Origin: Acidobacteriota bacterium
Lineage (GTDB): Bacteria; Acidobacteriota; Vicinamibacteria; Marinacidobacterales; SMYC01
Length of the DNA stretch: 64,000 nucleotides
NCBI GenBank assembly: GCA_004356105.1
Contig: SMYC01000069.1
Location: 24,420-88,419, forward strand
Direction of reading: 5' to 3'
Part shown: positions 1-8,618 of the stretch, piece after piece
How the letters are laid out: every line of letters starts with the position of its first letter
Numbering within the stretch: position 1 is the first letter of the stretch
Notes under the pieces: generated by a model
The model's database searches: none
What the model was told of the DNA's origin: nothing
What the model saw: only the letters and a program-made list of their open reading frames with translations
Made by a program: the position numbers and the translations under genes

Positions 1-90
1 CGGATACAGAAACTTCTGGATCTCGTTCGTGACCGAACACCGCCGAAAACTGTTGAACCTCTCGCGCGGTTCACTCGTAGACCTAGCTGT

Positions 91-285
91 ATGACCAAAT
101 TCTTGCTTTGGTTGCTCTTATTCATCCTTTGCTGGCCGCTCGCGCTATTCGCGATCGTCCTTTACCCGATTGTGTGGCTGCTTACGCTACCGTTCAGGCT
201 CGTAGGTATTGCGGTCGGCGGGGTTTTCGAGCTGCTTCGTGCCATCGTGCTTCTCCCGGCACGCCTTCTCGGCGGCAAGGTCTGA
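91..285 (+). CDS. small membrane protein
   Basis: A 64-residue, almost entirely hydrophobic protein with two or three possible membrane-inserted stretches (roughly residues 4-30 and 38-58) and few charged residues, consistent with a small inner-membrane protein. No family is recognised. No clear Shine-Dalgarno motif precedes the ATG, so the start is uncertain. It ends 6 bp before the convergent histidine kinase gene. The strongly hydrophobic composition argues against a random frame. Confidence 0.5.
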   Translation: MTKFLLWLLLFILCWPLALFAIVLYPIVWLLTLPFRLVGIAVGGVFELLRAIVLLPARLLGGKV

Positions 286-291
286 TCCAGA

Positions 292-1869
292 CTAGCTGAG
301 GCGCAGACGCACTTCGAAACCGGCCCCGCCGAGAGACGACGCCTGGGTGCGGATGGACCCTCCGCGACGCTCCACAATGGCTTTGACGATCGCAAGGCCT
401 AGCCCTGTATGATCCCCACGGTGGCTCGCGTCCGTCCGATAGCTGAAGAAGCGGTCGAAGACGCGCTCCGCGTGCTCTTCCGGAATGCCCGGGCCGTCAT
501 CTTCCACGCGCACCACCGCCTCCCGACCGTTTGCTCTCGAGCTCACACGCACGTGGCCTTCGCTCGAAAAGTCGGCGGCGTTGTCAATGAGGTTCTCGAA
601 CACGCGCGCCATGCGATCGGGACCCGCGGCAACGTTGAGCTCCCCGTCGCTGAGCTCGAGCTCGAGCTCTAGGCTCTGGTAGCGCTCCCGTCCCGCCACG
701 CCGCGTAGAACAGCGTTAAGGTCTACCGGCCCCGGCTCTTCGTCTTCTTCATCGCTCGTCCCGTCGAGCAGGGTCACTTCGCGCACCTCGGAGAGGAGCT
801 TTTCGAGCCGTGCGATGTCGCTCTCGACGATGCGGGCAAAACGCGCGCGCTCTTCGGGGTCTTCGACTTCGGCGAGCATCTCCGCGGCGGAGCGCATCGA
901 CGCGAGAGGATTCCTGAACTCGTGGGAGACATCGGCCGCGAAGGACTCGATGAAACGCATGCGCTCTTCGAGCCGCGACGAGAGCTCTGAAAGAGCACGG
1001 CTCAAATCGCCGATCTCGTCGAGGCGCTCCAAGCCGCGAAAACGTCCTCTCAGCCGGCCGCGTCGATCGACGATCGCCTGCGCTTGTGCCCGCAGTCGCT
1101 TCAGCGGCCTCGAGATGGTCGTCGAGACGAGAAGGCTCAGCACGGCGGCGACGCCGACGGCGCCGAGCAGAAAGCGGAAGATCGCGAGCCGGACTTCGTA
1201 GAGGTCTTGAAGAATGTGAAAGGTCGAGCGCGAGACGAGCACCGCGCCCACGATCTCACCATCGTTCTCGATCGGAATCGCGCTGTAGAGCGTGACCGAG
1301 CGCTGGCCTCCCGTTGTTACACGGGTGGCGGCGCCGTATTGGCCTTTCAGAGCGAGCTCGACTTCCGCGCCGTCGAACGGGCGCTCAGCCGAGTAGAACT
1401 CTTCACCTATGGCTGGTCGGGGGCCGCTCACGACGTAGTCCACGAGGCGGAAGAGTGACGAGCCTAGCTGGTAGAGCCAGCTTGTGCGCAGGCTCTCGTC
1501 GTCGAGAGCGTCGTCGAGCCTGTCGGGCTCCCGCCGGGGCCCGAGCTGGCTCGTGTCTGAGACCAGCCGCCGGTCCGGACCGATCACGCGGAGGCGCGAT
1601 GTGGTGCGCTGCCGGAGGCGGATGAGGATGGGCTCCGAGAGCGCCGCGTGGAGCGCATCGCGCTCCGAGAGCGCCGCCGCGAGTACGCGGCCCTGCTGCA
1701 CCATCGATCGCTCCTGAGCTCTCAAGAGCTGCCGCTCGAAAATAGCGAGATAGGAAACCCCGGCAACTGGGAGAAACACGAGAAGGACGTTGAAGGCTAG
1801 AAGGCGTATCGAGATCCGCGAGAGAAAGCGGCGCAAGCTGGTCAAAGCACTTTCAGGATTCGCACTCAC
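292..1869 (-). CDS. sensor histidine kinase (ChvG-like)
   Basis: Membrane sensor kinase of a two-component system, 525 residues. A first membrane helix lies near residues 22-43, a periplasmic sensor region runs to about 225, a second helix spans about 230-250, and a HAMP linker follows. The HisKA phosphoacceptor is His316 in SHEFRNP. The HATPase domain has an N box (ENLIDNAADFS), a G1 box (DDGPGIP) and a G2 box (GLGLAIVKAI). The layout resembles the ChvG/ExoS envelope-stress sensors. The start overlaps the end of the response-regulator gene by 17 bp, so the two are co-transcribed and coupled. The signal sensed cannot be read from the sequence. Confidence 0.9.
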   Translation of the reverse strand: MSANPESALTSLRRFLSRISIRLLAFNVLLVFLPVAGVSYLAIFERQLLRAQERSMVQQGRVLAAALSERDALHAALSEPILIRLRQRTTSRLRVIGPDRRLVSDTSQLGPRREPDRLDDALDDESLRTSWLYQLGSSLFRLVDYVVSGPRPAIGEEFYSAERPFDGAEVELALKGQYGAATRVTTGGQRSVTLYSAIPIENDGEIVGAVLVSRSTFHILQDLYEVRLAIFRFLLGAVGVAAVLSLLVSTTISRPLKRLRAQAQAIVDRRGRLRGRFRGLERLDEIGDLSRALSELSSRLEERMRFIESFAADVSHEFRNPLASMRSAAEMLAEVEDPEERARFARIVESDIARLEKLLSEVREVTLLDGTSDEEDEEPGPVDLNAVLRGVAGRERYQSLELELELSDGELNVAAGPDRMARVFENLIDNAADFSSEGHVRVSSRANGREAVVRVEDDGPGIPEEHAERVFDRFFSYRTDASHRGDHTGLGLAIVKAIVERRGGSIRTQASSLGGAGFEVRLRLS

Positions 1870-2569
1870 GATAGCGGTAGCCTAGCCCGTAGATCGTGTC
1901 AATCTCACTGAAACCGTCGTCGATTTGGACGAACTTCTTGCGAAGTCTCTTCACGTGGCTGTCGATCGTCCGCTCGCTGACATAGGCGTCGTGCGGGTAG
2001 CACTCTTCCATGAGCCGGGCTCGAGACTTGACGTGGCCAGGCCGGCGCGCGAGGGCATGGAGCAGCATGAACTCGGTGACGGTGAGTGTGAGAGGCTCGC
2101 CTCTCCAGGTCGCTTGATAGCGCCCCATATCGAGCATGAGCGGCCCGAGGCTCAGACGTTCCTCGGGGGCGGTGGCGGCGCCGGCAGCCGAGAGCGCGAG
2201 CCGGCGGAAGAGGACTTTGATGCGCGCGACGAGCTCGCGCATCGCGAAAGGCTTGCACAAATAGTCGTCGGCGCCGAGCTCGAGCCCGAGCACGCGGTCG
2301 AACTCCTCGTCTTTCGAGGTCAAGAAGATGATGGGGAGCATCTCCGACTTGCCGCGCAGCTTGCGGCAGAGCTCGAGCCCGTCCATGCGCGGCATCAAAA
2401 TGTCGAGCACACAGAGATCGGGGAGCCCGTTCTCGAGCTGCTCCCACGCGTTCAGGCCATCCGTGTAGAGATCGACATGGTAGCCCTCTCGGCGGAGCGC
2501 ATAGGCGACCGTCTCGCGAATGTTCTCTTCGTCGTCGATGACGGCAACCGAGCCCGTGTTTTTGTTCAT
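1853..2569 (-). CDS. OmpR-family response regulator (ChvI-like)
   Basis: DNA-binding response regulator of 238 residues, partner of the overlapping kinase. The receiver domain (about 1-120) has the acidic pair DDE at 12-14 and the phosphoacceptor Asp56 in VLDILMP, with the conserved Lys in CKPFAMREL. The C-terminal half is a winged-helix OmpR/PhoB domain ending near a conserved TIYGLGYRY motif. The reading frame extends 33 codons further upstream. The ATG at 2569 is chosen because it begins the receiver domain directly (MNKNTGSVAVIDDEE); the longer N terminus is arginine-rich with no family match. Confidence 0.88.
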   Translation of the reverse strand: MNKNTGSVAVIDDEENIRETVAYALRREGYHVDLYTDGLNAWEQLENGLPDLCVLDILMPRMDGLELCRKLRGKSEMLPIIFLTSKDEEFDRVLGLELGADDYLCKPFAMRELVARIKVLFRRLALSAAGAATAPEERLSLGPLMLDMGRYQATWRGEPLTLTVTEFMLLHALARRPGHVKSRARLMEECYPHDAYVSERTIDSHVKRLRKKFVQIDDGFSEIDTIYGLGYRYRECES

Positions 2570-2716
2570 GTAACTCCAATGTAGCGCATGAGATCGACGG
2601 CGGCTACCCGCGACACAGGATTGCCACATTGTTTCACTGTATCGCCTCGATGCCGCCGCGAGCTCCACGCATCGAAACGCTCAAATAGAAGCATGAACCT
2701 GAGGGGGAGGACCACG

Positions 2717-4822
2717 ATGCTGAAGAGGACGAAATCTTGCCTGATCGTGCTGGCGTTTCTGGCGTTAGCTGCCGATGAAAGCCAAGCGTGGCGACCGCGA
2801 TCGCAAGTCGTCACTCCAGCCGATATGAAGATGGGGAGCCTCTTGCTGCGCTCGGATGTCGACCGGGGCTATGTCGAGGCCCCGACGGTCGAAACGAAGG
2901 TGCGGATACGCGTCACCGGGCTCGTGGGGCGCACCCGTGTGGTGCAGCTCTTTCGCAACCCGTCGGAAGAGTGGGTAGAGGGCGTCTACGTCTTTCCGCT
3001 ACCTGAACGGGCTGCCGTGGACACGATGCGCATGAAGGTTGGGGAGCGCGTCATCGAAGGTCAGATCCAGGAAAAAACCCAAGCGCGCCGGACCTATGAA
3101 AAGGCCAAACGGGAAGGGAAGAAAGCCTCTCTGCTCGAGCAAGAGAGGCCGAACATCTTCACGGTGTCGCTCGCCCATATCGGGCCTCTGGAGGAGGTTC
3201 GGATCGAGCTCGAATATCAGGAAGAAGTCCGCTACGAGGCCGGCCGCTTCGATCTTCGCTTCCCAATGGCGGTCGGCCCTCGTTACATTCCTGGAATTCC
3301 CGCGAAGACCGAAACCGTCTCCTTCACGGGAACGGGCTGGGCGCAGCCGACGCGCATCGTCACGGATGCCGACCGGATAACGCCACCGGTGCTGCCGCCG
3401 AATTCGCGTCGTGAGAACCCCGTCGAGCTCGACATCGAGCTGCATCTCGGGATGCCGCTCGTCAGCGTCGAGTCGTCCTCACACGCTGTGAAGGTGGAGC
3501 ACCAAGTCGCGTTCGGCTACCACGTGACGCTGCGGGAAGGGGCAGTGCCGGCAGATCGGGATTTCACCCTCAGCTGGGCTCCGGATGTCGGTGCCGCCCC
3601 AAGGGCCGCGCTCTTCAACGAAAGCGTCGACGGCGACAACTACGTGCTCTTGATGCTGATGCCGCCTTCGGACGGCCAGAAGACGGCGCGTCTTCCACGA
3701 GAGACGATCTTCGTCATCGACACCTCGGGCTCGATGAACGGCACTTCGATCGAGCAAGCGCGCGGCGCCCTACTGCACGCGCTCGATAAGCTGCAGCCGG
3801 ACGACACGTTCAACGTGATCCAGTTCAACTCGTCGACCTCGAAGCTCAACCATCAGCCCGTGCCCGCCACCGCCGCCGCGGTGGAGCGCGCACGCAGCTA
3901 CGTCCGAGGGCTCGCGGCAGGCGGCGGAACCGAGATGATGTCGGCTTTGACGGCAGCCTTCGGCCAACGAAGCCCGCCAGAGATCCATCGTGTCCGGCAG
4001 ATCATTTTTATAACGGATGGTAGCGTCGGGAACGAGGCGCAGCTCTTCGAGCATATCCAAGCTCATCTTGGAGAGCGGCGTCTGTTCACCGTCGGCATCG
4101 GCTCGGCGCCGAACGGGCACTTCATGACCCGCGCCGCGAAGTTCGGCCGTGGCACGTTCACCTATGTCGGCACCGCGGCCGAAGTGTCGATCAAGATGGA
4201 AGAGCTATTCGAAAAGATCGAGAGCCCTGTGCTGAGCCACATCGAGCTCGACTTCGAGGACCCGACGGCTGAAGTTTGGCCTCGGAACGTTCCCGATCTC
4301 TATGAGGGCGAGCCTATCGTGGTGGCGGCGAAGGTGCGTGGGGCTGCGAGCGGGCTCGACGTGCGCGGCCGGCGCGGAGAAGAGCCTTGGGGCGTCGGTT
4401 TTCAGCTGCGCGGCGGTCAAACACAATCCGGGGTCGCGAGACTCTGGGCCCGCCGCAAGATTGCCGACCTCATAGACACGATGACGGTTGCGAAAGAAGT
4501 CTCAGAGCGCGCCGCGGCGCGCACCGCCATCGTTGAGGTCGCCCTTCAACATCATCTCGTGTCACGCTTCACGAGTCTCGTGGCCGTCGACGTCACGCCC
4601 TCCGCCCCCTCCGGCACGATGGCGATGACAAAGGCCGTGCCCACGGCGCTTCCCGCCGGGTGGAGTTATCAGCATGTGGTGGGGACATTGCCTCAGGGAG
4701 CGACGGCCGCGGAGCTTCTGATGCTGCTCGGGTTTCTCGCCCTGACCGCGGGGCTTCTGATCTTTTGGAGCGGGGACGAGTCATGCAAAGAAAAGCCGTC
4801 GGTGTTCTCCTCTTCACCATAG
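2717..4822 (+). CDS. VIT and von Willebrand factor A domain protein, sortase target
   Basis: Exported surface-type protein of 701 residues. It has a signal peptide (about 1-24, cut near ESQA-W), a VIT domain (about 35-170) and a vWA domain (about 325-500) with a MIDAS motif DTSGSMNG. The C terminus has a sorting signal: LPQGAT, a hydrophobic stretch (ELLMLLGFLALTAGLLIFW) and a short polar tail. This matches the proteobacterial sortase-target family (TIGR03788-type). The ATG at 2717 is preceded at 7 nt by GGGGGAGG, a strong ribosome site, and gives a good signal peptide; earlier in-frame ATGs do not. It overlaps the sortase gene by 40 bp, which supports an enzyme-substrate pair. Confidence 0.9.
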   Translation: MLKRTKSCLIVLAFLALAADESQAWRPRSQVVTPADMKMGSLLLRSDVDRGYVEAPTVETKVRIRVTGLVGRTRVVQLFRNPSEEWVEGVYVFPLPERAAVDTMRMKVGERVIEGQIQEKTQARRTYEKAKREGKKASLLEQERPNIFTVSLAHIGPLEEVRIELEYQEEVRYEAGRFDLRFPMAVGPRYIPGIPAKTETVSFTGTGWAQPTRIVTDADRITPPVLPPNSRRENPVELDIELHLGMPLVSVESSSHAVKVEHQVAFGYHVTLREGAVPADRDFTLSWAPDVGAAPRAALFNESVDGDNYVLLMLMPPSDGQKTARLPRETIFVIDTSGSMNGTSIEQARGALLHALDKLQPDDTFNVIQFNSSTSKLNHQPVPATAAAVERARSYVRGLAAGGGTEMMSALTAAFGQRSPPEIHRVRQIIFITDGSVGNEAQLFEHIQAHLGERRLFTVGIGSAPNGHFMTRAAKFGRGTFTYVGTAAEVSIKMEELFEKIESPVLSHIELDFEDPTAEVWPRNVPDLYEGEPIVVAAKVRGAASGLDVRGRRGEEPWGVGFQLRGGQTQSGVARLWARRKIADLIDTMTVAKEVSERAAARTAIVEVALQHHLVSRFTSLVAVDVTPSAPSGTMAMTKAVPTALPAGWSYQHVVGTLPQGATAAELLMLLGFLALTAGLLIFWSGDESCKEKPSVFSSSP

Positions 4823-5403
4823 CCCTCGCCCTCATCGGCCAAAGTGTGTGGATGCAGGCGAAGGCACGGTTGGCTCAAGTGCTACTGGCACGGGCGTGGC
4901 AGGAGCGGGTCGCAGGCGCGCCCGAGCCGAAGCCCTGGCCTTGGGCCGACACCTGGCCGGTGGCGCTCTTGCGGGCGCCCCGGCTAGGTGAGCGCCAGAT
5001 AGTCCTCGCCGGCGCGAGCGGCCGGAACATGGCCTTCGGGCCGACCCATCTCTCGAGCTCCGCCCGTCCGGGAAGCGATACGAACGTCGTCCTGAGCGGC
5101 CATCGCGATACACACTTTGCGTTTCTCGAGCACCTCGAGCTGGGCGACGAGATCGTCATCGAGACTCCGGACGAGCGCGAACATCGCTACGCCGTAACGG
5201 GCGTCGCGGTCGTGGACGAACGCGACACATGGGTCGCGGAGCCAACGGACGACAAGACGCTCACCCTAGTGACTTGCTACCCGTTCGACGCGATCGTCCC
5301 GGGCGGGCCCAAGCGCTATGTTGTTCGGGCCACCGCCTATGTTTCGTCACAACGATACCCTCTGGCCCGACCTCGTCGAGAATTGCCAGACACCTCTCCT
5401 TGA
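4783..5403 (+). CDS. class GN sortase
   Basis: Transpeptidase of 206 residues that would process the adjacent VIT/vWA protein at its C-terminal LPQGAT signal. An N-terminal membrane anchor (about 5-25) is followed by the sortase barrel. The catalytic triad is visible as His107 in SGHRDTHF, Cys165 in LVTCYPF and Arg178 in KRYVV. The start codon lies inside the end of the target gene (40-bp overlap), so translation is probably coupled. Dedicated single-target sortases of this kind are known in Gram-negative bacteria (TIGR03784-type). The transfer acceptor in the envelope cannot be inferred. Confidence 0.9.
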   Translation: MQRKAVGVLLFTIALALIGQSVWMQAKARLAQVLLARAWQERVAGAPEPKPWPWADTWPVALLRAPRLGERQIVLAGASGRNMAFGPTHLSSSARPGSDTNVVLSGHRDTHFAFLEHLELGDEIVIETPDEREHRYAVTGVAVVDERDTWVAEPTDDKTLTLVTCYPFDAIVPGGPKRYVVRATAYVSSQRYPLARPRRELPDTSP

Positions 5404-5466
5404 ACTGAGCCGCTCCGATGGTCTTTGCAGTCATAGCACCAATCTATCATAAGTCATACTATATGG

Positions 5467-5487
5467 CTAGTCGTTATTTATGACTAG
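5467..5487. other. inverted repeat in the 5404-5603 intergenic region
   Basis: CTAGTC at 5467-5472 and GACTAG at 5482-5487 form a 6-bp stem with a 9-nt AT-rich loop, between the convergent sortase and DUF1330 genes. The surrounding 80 bp is unusually AT-rich for this genome. It has no T-tract in either direction, so a terminator role is only possible. The rest of the 200-bp gap shows nothing recognisable. Confidence 0.25.
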
Positions 5488-5603
5488 TTTGCCTCTCGAA
5501 GCCGCTTCTTTTCGACGGCTATTTATAATGTGGGAATACGTGCGCGCTCGGTGAAGAGAACCTCGGGGCAGGCTGAGCGCTAGTCCGCGGGCCGGCGTAG
5601 CCC

Positions 5604-5900
5604 TTACTCAGGAGCGACGCCTTCGACAACGACGAAGTGGCCGGTGGCGGCGCCTTCGCGCGCCGCTTTGGCCTCCTGATATTCGGGCGAGTCGTAGAAC
5701 TTCTTTGCCTGCTCGAGGGAGGGGAAGGCGACGATGACGACACGCGCCGTCTCTTCGTCGCCTTCGAGCGTTACCATACGTCCGCCGCGCGCGAGATAGC
5801 GGCCGTCATATTTGGCTATCGCCTCCGCGGCGAGCTTCTTGTAACCCTCGTACGCTTCCGGGTTCGTCACGTGAACGCGTGCGATGAGATAGGCGGCCAT
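5604..5900 (-). CDS. DUF1330 domain protein
   Basis: A 98-residue protein matching the DUF1330 ferredoxin-like alpha/beta barrel fold across its full length. It has the N-terminal strand AAYLIARVHV, the YDGRYLARGG segment and the FPSLEQAKKFYDSPEYQEAK motif typical of the family. These are small cytoplasmic dimeric barrel proteins without an assigned reaction. It lies 24 bp downstream of queF on the same strand and may be co-transcribed, but no functional link to queuosine is evident. Confidence 0.88.
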   Translation of the reverse strand: MAAYLIARVHVTNPEAYEGYKKLAAEAIAKYDGRYLARGGRMVTLEGDEETARVVIVAFPSLEQAKKFYDSPEYQEAKAAREGAATGHFVVVEGVAPE

Positions 5901-5924
5901 GTCGGAAATCTCCTCTTGGTCGAG

Positions 5925-6338
5925 TTACGGATAGCTCGCGGAAACCTCGATACTGATCCCGCCGCGTGGCGTGAAGCGTCCCGTGACGGTGGCTCGGCGC
6001 GGCGCGCAAGCCTCGACAATATCGTCGAGAATCAAGTTGACGATGGCTTCGCCGAAGCTTCCGTGGTTCCTGAAGGAAAACAGATAGAGCTTCAAAGACT
6101 TGCTCTCGATGCAGCGCTCATTCGGCACGTATTCGATCGTGATGTGGCCGAAATCCGGCTGTGCGGTGATGGGGCACACGGAGGTGAACTCGGGGCAATC
6201 GAAACGGATGACGTAGTCACGCTTCGGGTAGGCGTTCTCGAAAGTCTCGAGCTTGGCCTCATCGGGGGAGGCTGGGTAGGCCCGATCGTCGCTTCCGAGA
6301 AGCGTCAAGCCTTCGTAGACCTTCTTTTCGTCTTTCAT
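5925..6338 (-). CDS. queF: NADPH-dependent 7-cyano-7-deazaguanine reductase QueF
   Basis: Reduces preQ0 to preQ1 in queuosine biosynthesis. The short unimodular form is seen: the substrate-binding Cys lies in EFTSVCPITAQPDF and the QueF signature is CIESKSLKLYLFSFRN. The frame is open back to 6467, but the ATG at 6338 (MKDEKKVYEGLTLLGS) starts at the usual family N terminus and gives 137 residues; the extra upstream codons overlap the divergent radical SAM gene. No other queuosine gene is in the window. Confidence 0.93.
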   Translation of the reverse strand: MKDEKKVYEGLTLLGSDDRAYPASPDEAKLETFENAYPKRDYVIRFDCPEFTSVCPITAQPDFGHITIEYVPNERCIESKSLKLYLFSFRNHGSFGEAIVNLILDDIVEACAPRRATVTGRFTPRGGISIEVSASYP

Positions 6339-6455
6339 CGAGCCCGATCCTACCATCTCGCAAGACGTTGACACTGGCGCGGCGGTCCTATATCCTCCTT
6401 CTTCCTTCGCTGGATGGTTCCAGTCCGGTTTTTCAAACTTCATAACGGAGACCGC

Positions 6456-7982
6456 ATGAGCGTCCATTTGATAAACCCAAGCGACACCTCCTTTGGTATC
6501 GGCATCATCGTTCCGCGCTGGCTATACGTGCTCGCAACCGCGACACCGGCTCGTTTCGGAACGCCGAATATCGTGGATGAGACGCTCGACCCGATGGACT
6601 ATTCGCAGATCCAACCGGGCGACATCGTGGGCATCGGTATCCACACGTTGAACGCGCTGCGCGGCTACGAGGTCGGGCAAAAGGCGCGCGAGCGTGGTGC
6701 GCATGTTGTCTTTGGCGGCTCGCATGTGACGCTCTATCCGGAAGAAGCATTCGAGCATGGCGGCGCGACCGCGGTCGTAAAGGGCGACGGTGACAACATC
6801 TGGAGTCAGGTGCTCGATGATATCGAGAAGGGTAAGCCGGGACGGATCTATGACGGCGGTCGCATCGAAGGGGACGCCTTCCTCCCTGCGCGGTGGGATT
6901 TGATGCGGTCGGAGGACTACATGATCGCCTCGGTGCAGACCGTGCGCGGTTGCCCGAAACATTGCTCCTTTTGCTCGGTCTGGCGCACCGACGGCCAAAG
7001 GCCGCGGCAGCGTACCTCGGACATCGTTCTCCAAGAGGTGGTCGAGCTGCGAAGGAAAGGGTTTCGTTTCATACTTCTCGCCGACGACAACTTCTACCCG
7101 GTCACAAAGCAAGACGTCGAGCTCGAGGAGCGCCGGAACGGCGCGCGCGTGGACGAGCTGAAAGCCATCCGCGCGGAGCGTTTCGAGCTCTTGGATCGCC
7201 TCGCGGAGCTTCCGCACGACATGGTCTTTCTCACGCAGATCACAATGGAAGCCGCGGACGATGACGAATATCTAGACGCGATGAAACGCGCGAACGTGAA
7301 AGGCGCACTCGTCGGCGTCGAGTCGGTGACGGAAGAAGGTCTGAAGGCCGTAATGAAGGATTTCAACGTCGCGGGAGACGCTCTTGTCGAACGGCTCCGC
7401 AAGTTTGTCGACCACGACGTCCACATCCTTGGCTCGTTCATCTTTGGGCTTTCGACGGATCGTGACGACACGTTCGACGCGACTGCCGACCTCGCCGCCA
7501 AGGCAGGGGTCGATTTCGCCCAGTTCGTGACCCTGACGCCGTTTCCGGGTACCGTCGATTTCATCAAGTGGGAGCGCGAGATCGATCAAGCCAAAGAGAC
7601 GGTGGACGGGATCCCGCTGAACCGGTTCTGGCTCATCCCGCGCAGCAAACGTCCCAAGCTCTACCTCCCGCATCCAACGATGACGCCGCGTGAGATCCGG
7701 ACGAAAACCCAGGAGGTCTGGAAAAAATTCTATAGCTTCACGAACGTGTGGAAGCGTTCGCGGGTCACGAACAATTTGCGCGATCGGCTGAGCTACATTC
7801 TGATCTCCTTGCTTTTCCCCCAGATGTACGCGAATACAGGGCTCGCCACCGACAGCGCTCGCAGCCGCGCGCGCCAGTGGGCGAAGTTGATCGCGAAACC
7901 GTGCCGTCGTGTCTTTACCGCAAAGCCGATGCCCGAGCTTCAGGTCCCGCCGGCCAAGCCGCCGCGGCCTCAATACGTCTGA
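6456..7982 (+). CDS. B12-binding domain radical SAM protein
   Basis: A 508-residue radical SAM enzyme. An N-terminal cobalamin-binding-like Rossmann domain (about 1-140, with GDIVGIGIHT and FGGSHVTLYPEEA) precedes the radical SAM core, whose iron-sulfur motif CPKHCSFC lies near residue 170. A helical C-terminal region follows. The ATG at 6456 is preceded at 6 nt by CGGAG; an upstream in-frame ATG at 6414 has no ribosome site. The substrate is unknown: members of this class act on lipids, tetrapyrroles and peptides. The downstream region is decayed, so neighbours give no clue. Confidence 0.85.
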   Translation: MSVHLINPSDTSFGIGIIVPRWLYVLATATPARFGTPNIVDETLDPMDYSQIQPGDIVGIGIHTLNALRGYEVGQKARERGAHVVFGGSHVTLYPEEAFEHGGATAVVKGDGDNIWSQVLDDIEKGKPGRIYDGGRIEGDAFLPARWDLMRSEDYMIASVQTVRGCPKHCSFCSVWRTDGQRPRQRTSDIVLQEVVELRRKGFRFILLADDNFYPVTKQDVELEERRNGARVDELKAIRAERFELLDRLAELPHDMVFLTQITMEAADDDEYLDAMKRANVKGALVGVESVTEEGLKAVMKDFNVAGDALVERLRKFVDHDVHILGSFIFGLSTDRDDTFDATADLAAKAGVDFAQFVTLTPFPGTVDFIKWEREIDQAKETVDGIPLNRFWLIPRSKRPKLYLPHPTMTPREIRTKTQEVWKKFYSFTNVWKRSRVTNNLRDRLSYILISLLFPQMYANTGLATDSARSRARQWAKLIAKPCRRVFTAKPMPELQVPPAKPPRPQYV

Positions 7983-8162
7983 TTCGATCTCCGGGCCCAG
8001 TAAGTCGCGAGCGTTTTCGAGTGTGACGTGGCGAGGTTGTGCCATACGCTGAAGATCGCGCCGGGAACGACCCATTGCACGAAGAAACGTCCGGCGAGCT
8101 CGCCGACGGTCAACAATATCCGGAATGACCGCACGCGGCGATTGGTATGAGCCGTTATAGAC

Positions 8163-8330
8163 CTGCCGCCCGTCTTTGAAGAGCTCGATCTTGGCGATGG
8201 CCGCGGGGCCGGTCGCGTCGATGAGGGTAATCTTGTGATCCCACTTTTGGTCCGCGGGATCCAAATCAGCCTTCTTCTTCTTCCTCGCCTCGATCCAATC
8301 GTCGAATCGCTGACTCGTCGAGCCGCCCAT
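8163..8330 (-). pseudogene. lumazine-binding/NTF2-like protein, remnant
   Basis: About 56 codons resemble the C-terminal part of putative lumazine-binding (PF12893-type) proteins: a charged KKKKADLDPADQKWD stretch, then ITLIDATGPAAIAKIELF and GRQVY. The usual TDYLxLLK ending is replaced by unrelated sequence, so homology stops near 8163. The reading frame stays open antisense across the radical SAM gene, which is an artefact. The gap 7983-8162 has one open minus-strand stretch in another frame that I do not recognise. Confidence 0.4.
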
Positions 8331-8618
8331 CCTCGAGCGTTTCCTCTAGCCTAGCCTCTAACCCGTCAGAACCGAGGATTTTGTACCACGTTCTGAAGCA
8401 AATTCTTTCTTATCCCCACCTCTCCTTGCTTTTAGCGGCGTTTTTAAAGGCAAGGGGATGTGGGGATGAGAGTCAGCTGTGTGGTTTGGATTTAGAACGC
8501 TTTCAGGTTTACCTGGCTAGATCTAGATCTAGAAGGGCCTTGACTTCCCGTTTTTGGAAACGGCGAAGATCATCGTGCGCGTTCACGGCCAAGGCAAGCC
8601 GTTCCACCTTCGTCGTTG
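8331..8618. other. gene-free stretch with short ATCTAG tandem repeat
   Basis: No supportable gene. The block has locally lower GC and carries three overlapping CTAGAT units at 8517-8535. A 14-nt match to this repeat occurs inside the reverse-transcriptase fragment near 13519; coincidence is possible because the unit is palindromic. A short plus-strand open tail ending at 8608 has no recognisable homology. Confidence 0.4.

Noticed and set aside
7272..8330. 352-codon minus-strand frame as one protein
   Set aside because: Only its first 56 codons look like a protein family; the rest is antisense to the radical SAM gene.
8517..8535. ATCTAG/AGATCT tandem as cloning-vector contamination
   Set aside because: Flanking sequence shows no vector, and a similar string lies inside a genuine RT coding region.
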